Assembly: GCF_048544455.1 (NCBI RefSeq)
Contig: NC_133530.1
Coordinates: 18,839,748 to 18,903,747 of the forward strand
Direction of reading: 5' to 3'
DNA from: Silene latifolia
Lineage: Eukaryota; Streptophyta; Magnoliopsida; Caryophyllales; Caryophyllaceae
Length of the DNA stretch: 64,000 nucleotides
Of the stretch, positions 10,443 to 21,377 are shown one piece after another. Position numbers and translations under genes: made by a program. Each line of letters begins with the position of its first letter. The first letter of the stretch is position 1. Below the pieces are notes generated by a model that was not told where the DNA came from, ran no database searches, and worked only from the letters and a program-made list of their open reading frames with translations.

Positions 10443-11630
10443 TCATATACTCTCTTCTCTATTCTTTCGCCATTCCTTACCATATTCAATCTGCTGTTTT
10501 GTTGGTGGTGGAATCCATAATGACTGAAATCGTGTCATCGAGAGATCCCCTGTGTCTAGAATAGTTGTTATAGATCCGTCTTTCAAATCAAACACCCTTA
10601 AATCATCTGCTATATAAACTGAATCCGGCTTTAACCCACCAGGACCACATTGCTCAACTGGTATGGCAAAGGAGTCACTTCCTTGCCCTATGAAAAACGC
10701 GTGATCATCAAGCTTTGTCGTATAACTCATCTTCTGACCAACCAAATCAAACCTAAACACGTCCACAACACGCGTCTGAGAAATGCCTAGCTCCCTATTA
10801 TGATGCCTTACTACCAGGTACAAAACCGGATTCCCTCGCCCACCCTCGTCTCCGGTCAATACCAAGTACCTATCCTGATGACACCGCGCCCTCAACTCCC
10901 TCTCAAAGGTTTCAATCTCATAACTAGAATCGAACACTACATTAATACGAGAAGTGACGTTTATACGATCATTGGACATATCCCATAGTTCAATAAACCA
11001 TGGACCGTGTTCATTACCATAACAGGAAAGTTTATAAACCGTTTTAGTCTTCTCACAATGTACGATAGGTGGATCGTCCTTGTGAAATAGGTTAGGGTAC
11101 CTAGTCCAATCATAATCCCAGTGAACATAAAAATCATGGTAGTTGTTAGGGGTTGGATTTTGAGGGTGATACCTCGGATAACAAAGAACTGTTTGAAGAT
11201 CGCCGAGTTGAGTGTAAAATCGAGTCAAGGAGTGAAGACCATGATTAGTTTCGTCCTCGTCTTCGTCTAGGTCACTGTAATGCCAGTACTTGTCTCCCCC
11301 GCCAGCATGAGGATACCCGAGATACATTCTGAAACCTTCGTTGACAAATGCGAGTGACCCCCGACTTGATCCAACGCATGATAAGTTGCAATCGATAGTG
11401 TATGCAATCGATCTATCAAGCTTGACAAGTCTCTTGTCTACAATGTTATAGAAATTGTCATAGTCACCAACAAACGATGAATCAGTCATATCGATCGGTA
11501 CCCGTAGCCATGGTGTCTGTGTCGGTGGTAACAATAATGTCGAGAACCGTCTCGTGGCAGTTGTCGTGCTCGTACGGGTCACAGTGGTAATATGCTTTAC
11601 TGCTCTTCGCGCACAAGCAATGGCTGCCAT
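10443..11630 (-). CDS. DUF295 family protein, subfamily A (copy A3)
   Basis: 395 residues, intronless. It begins MAAIACARRAVKHITTVTRT with RRFSTLLLPPTQTPWLRVP after it, an Arg/Thr-rich organelle-type presequence. The conserved blocks are CVGSSRGSLAFVNE, TRFYTQLGDLQTVLCYPRYH, YPNLFHKDDPPIVHC, TGDEGGRGNPVLYLVVRHH, LDDHAFFIGQGSDSF and VYIADDLRVFDLKDGSI. An acidic insertion, DLDEDEDETN, lies in the variable loop near residue 145. The C terminus is the long charged form (KQQIEYGKEWRKNREESI). It is divergently paired with B2, with 271 bp between ATGs, the tightest spacing in the cluster. Confidence 0.88.
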   Translation of the reverse strand: MAAIACARRAVKHITTVTRTSTTTATRRFSTLLLPPTQTPWLRVPIDMTDSSFVGDYDNFYNIVDKRLVKLDRSIAYTIDCNLSCVGSSRGSLAFVNEGFRMYLGYPHAGGGDKYWHYSDLDEDEDETNHGLHSLTRFYTQLGDLQTVLCYPRYHPQNPTPNNYHDFYVHWDYDWTRYPNLFHKDDPPIVHCEKTKTVYKLSCYGNEHGPWFIELWDMSNDRINVTSRINVVFDSSYEIETFERELRARCHQDRYLVLTGDEGGRGNPVLYLVVRHHNRELGISQTRVVDVFRFDLVGQKMSYTTKLDDHAFFIGQGSDSFAIPVEQCGPGGLKPDSVYIADDLRVFDLKDGSITTILDTGDLSMTRFQSLWIPPPTKQQIEYGKEWRKNREESI

Positions 11631-11901
11631 TGTACCTTTGCAACGGCAGTACTGTAATTTTACTATGAGGGTTTTTTTTAGAAGATTTAGAAATTTTCCA
11701 TGATTTTATAAATATCTTTTTAATATATTGCTAAAAAATAAAATAAAAAATACGGAGGATATTCTATCTTATGATCATATATCATATAAGATTTGAAGGA
11801 GATTTGATAACCTACACTTTACCCGATTGACCCGTTTTCCAGCTCTAATATAAAGTGCAAAAATCTCGCTACGGAGCGTTTCCAAGTGAAAAGAAATAAT
11901 C
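11631..11901. promoter_or_regulatory. Bidirectional promoter region of A3/B2
   Basis: 271 bp between divergent ATGs. The A-side block (tttttagaagatttagaaattttcc, tttataaatatc) and the B-side block (gacccgttttcc, then taatataaagtgc near 11845 as a TATA-like motif) both match the other pairs. Confidence 0.65.
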
Positions 11902-13011
11902 ATGGCTCTACGCAACATTCTAAATCATTCTCTACGCAAATTAAAACCGTATCGACAATTTTCATCATCAACAATAATTTCTAAGAACTTGTACAAGTCA
12001 TCATTGCCAATTTTATCAACACCATGGCTAATGCTTCCTCCTGATGTTAAAGACGGTCCGAATGGTCCATCGGATAATTACTGGAATATTATCGATAAAT
12101 CAATAGTCAAGATGGACCGTCCCATAGCACATGGGAGCGTCCTATTCAACACAAAGTGTGTAGGATCGGCCAAAGGGTGGGTTGCGTTTGTTTGTGATTC
12201 GGATGGTAGTTTGTTCCTGGCTAACCCTTACGCTACTGAAGCGAGCTGTCGCAAGTTACCAGGGCTTCCGGAAGGAATACATAGAGATGGGTTACATTTT
12301 ATTCTGGTTGGTGATCCACCGTCAAATAACTTTTTACTTTTGAATTACTCCTATGGAAAACATGGATGTGAAATTGGTAACAGCAATGGATGGCGGCATA
12401 ACGAATTTCGCCCATCACAGGCGTTACGGTCTCGATTGGCGTATAACAGGAAGGCGAACACTGTGTACGAATCACACTTGGAGCGCTCTGGGAAGCTCCA
12501 GATTATATGGTGGCATCCTTTAATGGATTGTAAATGTACGGAAAATCGCTGGGTTTTGTCTCCGCCGTTGGATCCGAATGTTATCGGAAAATACATGGAG
12601 TTAAACGAGGGTTATCCAGAGGACCATGGTGTCGAAACTTACCTGGTGGTTGACACTGAAGAAAATAATCCAAGTCTGTTCTTCGTCATTAGACATTTTG
12701 CTAGACAGGACGGGATTCAATGGGAGACTAAAGATATCGAATTGTATAAGATTGATTTAGAGGGAGATGGGAAGCTGGAACGTGTAGAGTCCATAGGTGA
12801 TCAGGCGCTCTTTATCGGAAGAAATAGCGAGCCATTTTTCATTTCAACTCACAAATGTTCAGGGCTCAAGCCGAATTGTGTGTATGTTGCTGAGGATCTC
12901 GGTTACTATGACTTGGAAACAAAAAGCATTACACCATTTCTTTCTCTTGGGGATCTTGCCAACATTCGTCCTCATGTTTATTGGGTTGCTCCTCCCTATT
13001 CTTATGTTTGA
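11902..13011 (+). CDS. DUF295 family protein, subfamily B (copy B2)
   Basis: 369 residues, intronless. Presequence MALRNILNHSLRKLKPYRQF plus SSSTIISKNLYKSS, with no acidic residues. The core follows: STPWLMLPPDVKDGPNGPSD, CVGSAKGWVAFVCDSDGSLF, then a long variable loop with GCEIGNSNGWRHNEFRP (absent in B1 and B4), and the DUF295 end QALFIGRNSEPFFIST, NCVYVAEDLGYYDLETKSI. The C terminus is VAPPYSYV, the same ending that the interrupted copy B5 had before its Copia insertion. Probably organelle-imported; molecular role unknown. Head-to-head with A3. Confidence 0.88.
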   Translation: MALRNILNHSLRKLKPYRQFSSSTIISKNLYKSSLPILSTPWLMLPPDVKDGPNGPSDNYWNIIDKSIVKMDRPIAHGSVLFNTKCVGSAKGWVAFVCDSDGSLFLANPYATEASCRKLPGLPEGIHRDGLHFILVGDPPSNNFLLLNYSYGKHGCEIGNSNGWRHNEFRPSQALRSRLAYNRKANTVYESHLERSGKLQIIWWHPLMDCKCTENRWVLSPPLDPNVIGKYMELNEGYPEDHGVETYLVVDTEENNPSLFFVIRHFARQDGIQWETKDIELYKIDLEGDGKLERVESIGDQALFIGRNSEPFFISTHKCSGLKPNCVYVAEDLGYYDLETKSITPFLSLGDLANIRPHVYWVAPPYSYV

Positions 13012-13229
13012 TATTTTTCTACTTTCCTATAAGGCATACGGAGACACCTCCAATTCAACTAGGTGTTTGCGTTTGATTAGAATACTTTTCATGATAAAAT
13101 AAACGTTTAGTAATGCCTTTAGATTTTATCTGTACAATTCTAGCTACGGAGTAATTGTTAATTGCATAAAGATTGAATTGATGTTCTTATTATGGCTTTT
13201 ATTCCTTATGTTCTATCGAGTATGTTTTG
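13012..13229. other. 3' flank of B2
   Basis: Non-coding sequence related to the 3' flank of B3, including gataaagattgaattg-like words. Presumed 3' UTR. Confidence 0.45.
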
Positions 13230-13390
13230 TGTTGTTGTTGTTGTTGTTGTTAAACCACTTATACTAAATAAGTCATCCATGGGTGACAGACTCGAAGTCT
13301 AGAAGGCATAACCTCAGGCCATATACACTTCACAAGATTGCCCTTGGAGAGGCTTGAACCTCAGCCCCTTGGGAATTTCAACCAAGTTTC
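13230..13390 (-). mobile_element. SINE-like insertion with (TTG)n tail
   Basis: On the minus strand it runs from ggttgaaatt through a B-box-like ggttcaagcctc and gacttcgagtctgtcaccc to an (AAC)n tail (gtt repeats at 13230-13251 on the plus strand). The segment gacttcgagtctgtcaccc ... gatgactta is shared with the insertion at 18130-18280 downstream of B3, so the family is repeated. The 5' boundary and target duplication were not resolved. Confidence 0.45.
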
Positions 13391-13972
13391 AACCATTTTC
13401 AATACTTGCTCTCGTGATTAGATATAGTCGATTCTTACTAATATTTTTATCAATTGTTACTGTAATATTGTAAGAACTTCGTTGTCCAAGAAAATATATG
13501 TTGTGAATTTGCTTCTGTTTCATACCGCCTCTTCCATTCCTTTCAATTTTCTCTTTTTGTTTTAGTCTGCTCATACAAAAATACGTTCCAACAAACAAGA
13601 ATAGCAAGCCGTTCACATTCTACCGACTTACAGTAGTACCACAAATAAGACTATACATCTAGATGTATATGAGCATGGTGCATGCAATACAAACCTAATT
13701 GAGCTTATATGCAATCTTTTCGAGCTTTTAAATTTTTTTGAGTTACATTTTAATTTTTTAAATGTCAAAATTAAAATCTAATTGAGCTTATATGTATTAT
13801 TTTTGAGTTTCATTATAATATATTGAGTTTAAAATGTTTATAAAGGCGCTCAGATTCTTTTCTATGAAGCTCGTAAAATATACATATAAACTCAAATCCT
13901 TTATTATAAAGCTCGAAACCTATACAACCAGATGTATACAACTAGCTGTAAAGTCTATTAATTGTAGTATTA
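13391..13972. other. No gene seen
   Basis: AT-rich spacer with short overlapping frames only. The words actagctgta / gatgtataca recur near 13925, but no element boundary was found. Confidence 0.4.
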
Positions 13973-14177
13973 CTCCCTCCGTCCTGGATTTGTTGTCCTT
14001 TTCTATTTTGGGTGTCTCAGTCAATTGTTGTACTTTCTATTTTAAGATTGCACTTGATGAACAATTTGATCATTCACACTCAAGTTGATCCACTTGTTAT
14101 CTTATAATTGGCTCTCTCCTCTTTCCTTGATCTTTGTGCCAAAAACAAAGAATAACAATTGACCGGAACGGAGGGAG
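13973..14177. mobile_element. Stowaway MITE
   Basis: A 205 bp element starting ctccctccgtcctgg and ending ccggaacggagggag, with TA on both sides. The terminal inverted repeat continues inward (ttgttgtcc near the left end, acaattgacc near the right). Canonical Stowaway ends; non-coding. Confidence 0.85.
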
Positions 14178-15218
14178 TATTAGACTAAGTGCGTTGTATT
14201 ATTAGACTTAACGAAATAGACACGAATCGGAAAACGAATTGAAAATATCTGAAATTCTGAACTCATAAACGATACAACACCAAGTACGAGAAACTGAAAT
14301 AGTACCTGACTAAGAAGCAGCACCGTAAATACGTATACCTACGCTATGAAAGTAGCGTGTCCATGGATATGCATTGCGAATAACAGTTTAATAATTGCTA
14401 TGAAAATTGAACACCGAGTGCAAACTGACGCCTATTGATTTAAATTCATTGTGAAGGTAATTGATTAGACGAAAAGAGAGGGAATAAAAGCAACATAATT
14501 GACCAAGCCTGAAGGTTTGAATAGGGATTATAGCGAAAGGTATTGTAATATGAGGCTGAAGAGTTATCGAAGTCGCTCAAGGACCCGACACTTCTCACAA
14601 AGAGGGTCACACATTCAATCTTTACTCTGGACTGTCTCATGGCCTGCAACAGTTTGCAGCGAGATGCAGTGTGATCTCGTCCAGGACATTAATTTTGAAA
14701 TTCCGACAACTGAGGACTAAGGTTTTAATTAGAAATGCCATGTTATCATCTCTTTGGAGCATGGTTGAGTCGGGATGGATTAATTGAGCTAGGATGTATT
14801 GGCTAGCGTCTGCTATTCCGTCTAGGCTTATCACGCCAATTAACGAGTTTAGTTTTACTGAATGACTACCAGAGGAAGAACAACATCAGAATGGTTTCAA
14901 ACAAGTGCTTCAAATGGTTATGTTATAATCTTGGAATTTAATTCTAGCGACTTAATTGTTGGTGTTATTCAATTGTTTGACGATAGTTGCGTAATATGAT
15001 TATTTGAGGTTCATTATAGGAGAGGGATTGGGACATACAGAGCACCATCCGAAAAAAGGAAAACAAAAAAAATCATCTCTCGAGATCAACCAAGCAAGCG
15101 ACAGGTATATTCCGTACAATAAAAGCCTTCCAATTATAATGGAAACTGGAAAAATAAGTACGCAAAATGACTTGAAGGAAGTAAGCGTGAGATTATTTGA
15201 GTGGCATGATATTGCCTT
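14178..15218. other. Spacer upstream of the A4/B3 unit
   Basis: No credible gene; the short frames have no recognisable content. From about 15030 (gagcaccatccgaaaaaagg) it becomes similar to the A3 3' flank, marking the start of another copy of the duplicated unit. Confidence 0.5.
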
Positions 15219-16433
15219 TCATATACTCTCTCCACAAAACTTTCTCCATGCCTTACCACATTTAATCTGCTCGGGGGTTGGTGGTGGAATCCATAATGAC
15301 TGAAATCGTGTCATCGAGAGATCTCCCGTGTCTAGAATAGGTGTTATGGACCCGTCTTTCAAATCAAACACCCTTAAATCATCTGCTATATAGACCGAAT
15401 CCGGCTTTAAACCACCAGGACCACATTGCTCAACTGGTATGGCAAATGAGTCACTTCCTTTCCCTATGAAAAACGCGTGATCATCAAGTTGAGTCGTATA
15501 ACTCATCTTCTGCCCAGCCAAATCAAACCTAAACACGTCCATTGCACGCGTTTGAGGAGTGCCTAACTCCCTATTATGATACCTTACAACAAGGTACAAA
15601 ACCGGGTCTCCTCGCCCACCCTCATCTCCAGTCAACACTAAATATCTATCCTGATGACACCGCGCCCTCAACTCCCTCTCAAACAACTCTATCTCATAAC
15701 TGGAATCAACTGCTACATTAATCCGAGAAGTGACTTTTATATTATCAATATCATCATCAACACCAACATCATCATCATGGAGGATATCCCATAGTTCAAC
15801 AGCCCACGGGCCGTGTTCATTACCATAACAGGAAAGCTTATAAACCATTTTAGTCTTCTCACAATACACGATAGGTGGATCGTCCTTGTGGAACAGGTTA
15901 GGGTACCTAATCCAATTATCGCCATTGGATTTAAGGTAAAAATCATGGTAGTTCTCAGAGGTTGGATTTTCAAGGTGACACCTGGGGTAACAAAGAAACG
16001 TTTCATTGTACTTACTGCCGAGTTTAACGTAGAATCGGGTCAACGAGTGAAGACCACAATTAGATATATCATACTCCTCACCACCGTAGAGATTGTACTT
16101 GTAACCTCCCCCACAGTGGGGAAAACCGAAATACAACCTTCCATTTTCGCAGATAAACGCGAGTGACCCCCGACTTGATCCAACACATAATAAGTAATAG
16201 TTGAGAGTGTATGCATTCAATCTGTCAAGCTTGACAAGTCTCTTATCTACAATGTTGTAGAAATTGTCGAAATCAACATACTGTGAGTCGCTCATGTCGG
16301 TTGGTACCCGTAGCCATGGTGCCGGCGTTGGTGGTAATAATATCGAGAACTGTCTCGTGTTGGTTATCGTGCTGGAACGGGTCAAGGGGGTAATATGCTT
16401 TAGTGCTCTTAGCGCAAAACCAATGCCTGCCAT
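15219..16433 (-). CDS. DUF295 family protein, subfamily A (copy A4)
   Basis: 404 residues, the longest A copy, intronless. Presequence MAGIGFALRALKHITPLTRS, then RQFSILLPPTPAPWLRVP. A-family blocks: CVGSSRGSLAFICE, LHSLTRFYVKLGSKYNETFL, YPNLFHKDDPPIVYC, TGDEGGRGDPVLYLVVRYH, LDDHAFFIGKGSDSF, VYIADDLRVFDLKDGSI. An acidic insertion, HDDDVGVDDDIDNIKV, sits near residue 225, just before the conserved TSRINVAVDSSYEIE. The long charged C terminus ends WRKFCGESI. Divergent with B3 (399 bp between ATGs). Likely organelle-targeted; function unknown. Confidence 0.88.
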   Translation of the reverse strand: MAGIGFALRALKHITPLTRSSTITNTRQFSILLPPTPAPWLRVPTDMSDSQYVDFDNFYNIVDKRLVKLDRLNAYTLNYYLLCVGSSRGSLAFICENGRLYFGFPHCGGGYKYNLYGGEEYDISNCGLHSLTRFYVKLGSKYNETFLCYPRCHLENPTSENYHDFYLKSNGDNWIRYPNLFHKDDPPIVYCEKTKMVYKLSCYGNEHGPWAVELWDILHDDDVGVDDDIDNIKVTSRINVAVDSSYEIELFERELRARCHQDRYLVLTGDEGGRGDPVLYLVVRYHNRELGTPQTRAMDVFRFDLAGQKMSYTTQLDDHAFFIGKGSDSFAIPVEQCGPGGLKPDSVYIADDLRVFDLKDGSITPILDTGDLSMTRFQSLWIPPPTPEQIKCGKAWRKFCGESI

Positions 16434-16832
16434 TGTACGTTTGCACCGGCAGACGGCAGTAGTCTTAATTTCTCCTTAGCTTTGAGGGATTTTTTTAGAA
16501 GATTTAGAGATTTCTGTTATTTGTATAAATATCTTTAAAGATTTTTCTAAGAAAAAAAATACCTCGAATATTCTTACTCGTATAGAAATATCTATAGCTT
16601 TGCATACAAGAAAAGGGGAGATTTGATTTGATTTGATTTGATAACTAAAAGTCCGGTTGTCAAATAATCGGAAGTCGTAATTATTCAGTGGGCATATAAC
16701 CATATATCCAAAATAACCTACACGCAGTCGACCTGATTAACCCGTTTTCTATGACTAATATATAAAGTACTACGTAATCGCTTACCCTAAAAAAATATCA
16801 TCTTGCAAAAAAATCTCTAAGCAAAAGAAATC
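16434..16832. promoter_or_regulatory. Bidirectional promoter region of A4/B3
   Basis: 399 bp between divergent ATGs. A side: gggattttttt agaagatttagaga, then gtataaatatcttta (about 16524). B side: aacccgttttc followed by taatatataaagtac (about 16757), a TATA-like box. A small tandem repeat (gatttgatttgatttgat, 16620-16640) lies between them and contributes to the extra length of this copy. Confidence 0.65.
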
Positions 16833-17951
16833 ATGATGGCTCTACGAAACATTATTATCAATCATTCTCTACTCAAATTAAAAACATATCGACAATTTTC
16901 ATCATCAAGAATAATTTCAAAGAACTTGTACAAGTCATCATTGCCAGTATTATCAACACCATGGCTAATGCTTCCTCCTGATGTTAAAGACGGTCCGAAT
17001 GGTCCAACTGATAACTACATGAATATAATTGACAAATCAATTGTCAAGATCGACCGTCCGACGATAGCACATGGGAGCGTGCCATTCAACACAATGTGCG
17101 TGGGGTCGGCCAGAGGCTGGGTTGCATTCGATTGTGATTCTGATGGTAGTCTATTCCTTGCTAACCCGTACATTACTGAAGCGAGCTCTCGCAATTTAGA
17201 GGCAATACTACCTCCCGATTATGGAATATTTAAAGAAGGGTTATATTTTACTCTGACTGGTGATCCACTGTCAAACAACTTTTCACTTATAATGGAAGAT
17301 AGGCGAGATTATAAGGGCCATGGTGTTCAGATTGGTAACGACAATGGATGGCAGAAACAATCAAGCCCAGTAAATTCAATATCTCGAGTGGCGTACAACA
17401 GGAAGGTGAACACTGTGTACGAATTACACTTGGAGAAATCCGGGAACGATCTCCAAATTAGCTGGTGGCATCCTTTGGAGGATGATAAATATGAGAAAGA
17501 GAGTCTGGATTTATCTGTGGACCCGAAAATGATAGAAAAATATTGGGAGTTATTTATGTATTCATCTAACCACGATGCCGAGAAATACCTGGTGGTAACC
17601 GAAGAAAATGATCCACGTCTGTTCCTGGTCATTAGGCCTTTAGCTAAAGACGATGAGGTTGGAGTCTTGACTAAAAATATTGAACTGTTTGAGATTGATT
17701 TAGAGGGCGACGGGAAGATAGAATGGGTAGAGTCCATAGGCGATCAGGCGCTTTTCTTAGGAAGAAATAGTGAGCCGTTTTTCATCTCAACTCGCAACTG
17801 TTCAGGGCTCAAGTCAAATTGTGTGTATGTTGCGGATGATCTTGGTTTCTATGATTTGGAAACGAAATGTATAAAACCATTTCTTTCACTTGGGGATCTT
17901 GCCAACATTCATCCTAATGTTTATTGGGTTGCTCCTCCCTCTTTTGCTTGA
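16833..17951 (+). CDS. DUF295 family protein, subfamily B (copy B3)
   Basis: 372 residues, intronless. The frame opens with two adjacent Met codons; family alignment suggests the second (16836) is equivalent to the start of B2. Presequence ALRNIIINHSLLKLKTYRQF, then SSSRIISKNLYKSS, without acids. Core: STPWLMLPPDVKDGPNGPTD, CVGSARGWVAFDCDSDGSLF, the long variable loop (GHGVQIGNDNGWQK), EKYLVVTEENDPRLFLVIRP, and DUF295 blocks QALFLGRNSEPFFIST and NCVYVADDLGFYDLETKCI. It ends VYWVAPPSFA. Head-to-head with A4; the large Helitron array begins less than 1 kb downstream. Confidence 0.88.
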   Translation: MMALRNIIINHSLLKLKTYRQFSSSRIISKNLYKSSLPVLSTPWLMLPPDVKDGPNGPTDNYMNIIDKSIVKIDRPTIAHGSVPFNTMCVGSARGWVAFDCDSDGSLFLANPYITEASSRNLEAILPPDYGIFKEGLYFTLTGDPLSNNFSLIMEDRRDYKGHGVQIGNDNGWQKQSSPVNSISRVAYNRKVNTVYELHLEKSGNDLQISWWHPLEDDKYEKESLDLSVDPKMIEKYWELFMYSSNHDAEKYLVVTEENDPRLFLVIRPLAKDDEVGVLTKNIELFEIDLEGDGKIEWVESIGDQALFLGRNSEPFFISTRNCSGLKSNCVYVADDLGFYDLETKCIKPFLSLGDLANIHPNVYWVAPPSFA

Positions 17952-18120
17952 TGTTTTTCGATCTTTCAGTAAGGCATAGGGAGTAGGGAGTATACTCCCT
18001 TCAATCCAACTAGAGTTGTTTACGTTTGATAAAAAATCTTTACTAGAAAATAAAAATGTTTAGTAATGCCTTTAATTTCATCCTTACATTTCTAGCTATT
18101 TATTGGATAAAGATTGAATT

Positions 18121-18285
18121 GCATAAACGTTGAGTCCATCGTCCCTTATAGACTTCGAGTCTGTCACCCTCAGGTGACTTACTTGGTATACGTGGTTTGC
18201 AGACTATCACATATACCCGAGGATTTACCCAGTGCGCATCAAAGGTAACGGCTGTGCTTTCTCTCGTCACCAAAAAAAAATTGAA
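18121..18285 (+). mobile_element. SINE-like insertion downstream of B3
   Basis: Shares gacttcgagtctgtcaccc ... ggtgacttactt with the insertion at 13230-13390 and ends in a poly-A run (from about 18271). The word attgaattg stands on the left (about 18112-18121) and again directly after the A-run, a likely 9 bp target duplication. The left copy also matches the conserved B-gene 3' flank, which supports a real insertion point. The classification as a SINE is tentative. Confidence 0.45.
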
Positions 18286-18785
18286 TTGTTTTTTTTTTTA
18301 AAAAAAATAAAAAATAAACTTTAGCTAGTCATAATCCCCTATTTACAAAAGAAAATGAATAGAAAAAACTTCACATTTTTCCACCTAAAAACACTTTCCT
18401 ATTTTAATACAATTAACTCTTATTTACTTTCCTATTTTGATAAAAATTTGTTGTCTCCCCTCCATTTTTAGTCATCCCATTTATTTTCTCTTGATCTCCT
18501 AGAAAATATTTTGACCGGTTTTTTCGACACGTATATAACTTCTTAAAATTGGAGTATAAAATAATATCACTAATTTTGCGTAAAAAATATTTTCATTAAA
18601 ATACACATTTCATGTCATCACATAATCTCTTGATTAATTTTGTTATTTTAATTTATTAAGACAAATAAAATAAAATAATGAGAAACTTTATGAAATTAAT
18701 GAATTGTCAATTTATAATCTAAAATAATATAATAAAAATTAGAACTATATAAATACCGTGCATGCAATGCACGGGTCTACACTAG
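18286..18785 (+). mobile_element. Helitron 3' end region
   Basis: Ends with the hairpin ccgtgcatgcaatgcacgg, then gtctacactag at 18785 and a T: a Helitron 3' terminus on the plus strand. A possible 5' end (TC after ctag) lies at 18330 but was not confirmed. No coding capacity. Confidence 0.55.
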
Positions 18786-20940
18786 TCAATATCTATCTAT
18801 CTATCTATATTAATAAAGGAAGCTTTTTTCGAGCGATTAGAGAGAGTCCAACTTTTCCGACCTGCTTTACTTATTAAATTAAATACTTTTATTTTAAAGA
18901 TAAAATATGAAACAAACTTCAATTTTTATCTAAAGATGGAATCCTCAAACAAAGCAACTACAAACTCTCTGAGTATATAAACAACTATCGACCTACTTAA
19001 TTTTAAACTTTCATGTTTTTTTTTTTGTATTTGTAATTTGTGTCTGTATTTGTTTTAGACTTTTAGCTCTTTACATATTTCTTATTTGAGAGTCTAATAT
19101 ATTTTGCATGCGATATTATCATATTAATGCTTTGTTCATTTATTTTGCTTTGCCAGTGGTTAGAAGAAGAAAAAAGATGAATTTTGGCCTTTGAATACGA
19201 TGTAAGTGCTTTCGATTCTTTTATACTCCGTATCCTACTTATACAAAATCTACTTCGTATCTGCGAGTATTTATTTTTGGGCCGCTCTAGATGATTGAAT
19301 TGGTTTATAGAGGGCATATTAATTTGTTGGTTGCTTGGTTATGGATAGATCCCAAGTAACTTAATTTGTTGCTTTCTTGAAGGGTTAAAGTTAGTGTACA
19401 CTTGATAATAGTCATTGTGAGATGAAATTTTAAGAATCTTTTATTATGAAAATAATTTCACTATATTCTATTTTGACGTTATAACAGGCCAAATTTAAGA
19501 CTCCAAGCCATAGTGAGCAATTTATATACTTTTTTATCGGTTACAACTCTAAACATGATATTTTTATTAGGTTTCCCCTTTCCCTTATAATTTACGCAAC
19601 TTATATGATTTAATGGACTGTTTTGTGATCTTATTTGCTAACTTATGATTATGATTTATTTTCCTTTTGTGCAGTGTAATATAGTCAAATACTATAGAAG
19701 AACTGGCATACTCGAGAGAAGTTGTATAGGCTTATATATGACGCTTTTCGTATTTGTTAATTGAGTTAGTCTCTTGAGACCATCCCGTACATGGTTAGTG
19801 TGAGACATATAGTACAAAGTAAGCAATGTGAAAGGTAGAAATAAACATAAATAATAGTAGGTATAGTAGGTGTAGTTTTATTTAAAAGAATTAGTCGCGC
19901 TATATTGAGGTCAAGAATAATTACATCTAATATTAATTATAAATACAGAGTAATTATGAGTATAAATCATATACTTATCTTTGTAAGAGGTATTTAATCA
20001 AAGATAAATAATTGGGACGGAGGGAGTAATTGAGGAGTTTATAATCGAAAAGACAACGTTAAAAGACCTAAATTGTCGTGAGCATCTCATGAGGTAGAGT
20101 TTACCAAATATTAGAAAAAGAGTTGGAGTAGAATTTTAAGAGTAGCTTTCTTCTCTGCCTAATCATTTATGATTTTTTTTGAGGAATTTTATTTAAGATT
20201 TTCGATAAGCAATTATTTTTAAATTTTTGAAACGAAAATACAATGTTGTATGGTTATTTTAAGTACGTAAATACAAGATGTCATATATCTTCATATGCTA
20301 TCTACACAAATTGTAGAATAAGACGGTTTCACGACACTCCATTTTTATAAAAAGTTTATTAATTTATTGATAATAAATAAATTATCTTTTTATGTAATGG
20401 GACCGTCTCACAGTGTGAGACAATCTCAAACAAGAATTTCTGTCCTATCTACTATAATTAACCTCATTTCATTAATGAGTTTATACATGTGTATTAACTT
20501 AACTATAAAGTACATTTATGTCCACTACACACTTGTGAAAATATTAAACAGAGCTCTATATCAACTGGGGTTTTGGAAATATCTCATGAGCCAAATCCTA
20601 TAATAGGATATTTTTTCGGAGTCTATAACCATATTTTCGGTGTAAACTGAAAATTGACTCAAATTCAAGTCTGACCTGAGTTATGATTTGGGACCTATCT
20701 TATTATTGAGAACATTATTATTGAGAACAAAAGATAGTTTATGATACAACTAAAATTAGATAAAGTCTTATCATAAACCATCAAACTCTATCTTTGTTGG
20801 AATCCTAATCAAACGCACTAACAAATTTTCTTAGTATAATAAACAAGTCTTTGCCTACTTATTTTTCCAACTTTTCACATTGTTTCTTAGTACTATACCT
20901 TGTATCACAAGGGATTGTTCATTTGTTAGCATAATAATAA

Positions 20941-21377
20941 GAGTAAATTAGATTTTACTCCCTTTTGAAATCAACTTTTTTAAAATTACTCCCTTTTAAA
21001 ATCTTTTTTTAAAATTACTCCCTTAAGTTGCATTTTTTTGCTAAAATTACTCCTTCAAGTTGCATTTTTGCTAAAATTACTCTCTTAAGTTGCATTTTTT
21101 TTCTAAAATTGCTTCAACTCTCACAATTTAAGTGACTTATTTCCTCTTTTTTTGAACTCCCCCTACATTTGTCTACATAGTTATACCTTTCAAAGCATTG
21201 ATTGGCTAAGCCACAAACTGAATAAGTTAAAAAACAGACGAAATAAGTCGCTTAAATTGGTGTTTGGAGCAATTTTATCAAAAATTGTAATTTAAGGGAG
21301 TAATTTTAGCAAAAAAATTTAAAAGGGAGTAATTTTTAAAAAGTTGATTTCAAAAGGGAGTAAAATCTAATTTACTC
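20941..21377. mobile_element. Long-TIR MITE with 9 bp target duplication (MULE-type)
   Basis: The left end gagtaaattagattttactc and the following ~40 bp are repeated inverted at the right end, which closes with gagtaaaatctaatttactc-type sequence read rightward. TIRs exceed 50 bp. The 9 bp word taataataa stands at 20932-20940 and at 21378-21386. Long TIRs with a 9 bp duplication fit a non-autonomous Mutator-like element, though the duplication is low complexity. The interior has three to four copies of a taaaattactcc...agttgcattttt unit. No coding sequence. Confidence 0.7.

Noticed and set aside
13834..14088. 84 aa frame
   Set aside because: It runs into the Stowaway MITE at 13973 and has no conserved content.
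3074..17951. F-box proteins
   Set aside because: Many plant DUF295 proteins have an N-terminal F-box, but here the N-termini are short presequences with no F-box pattern.
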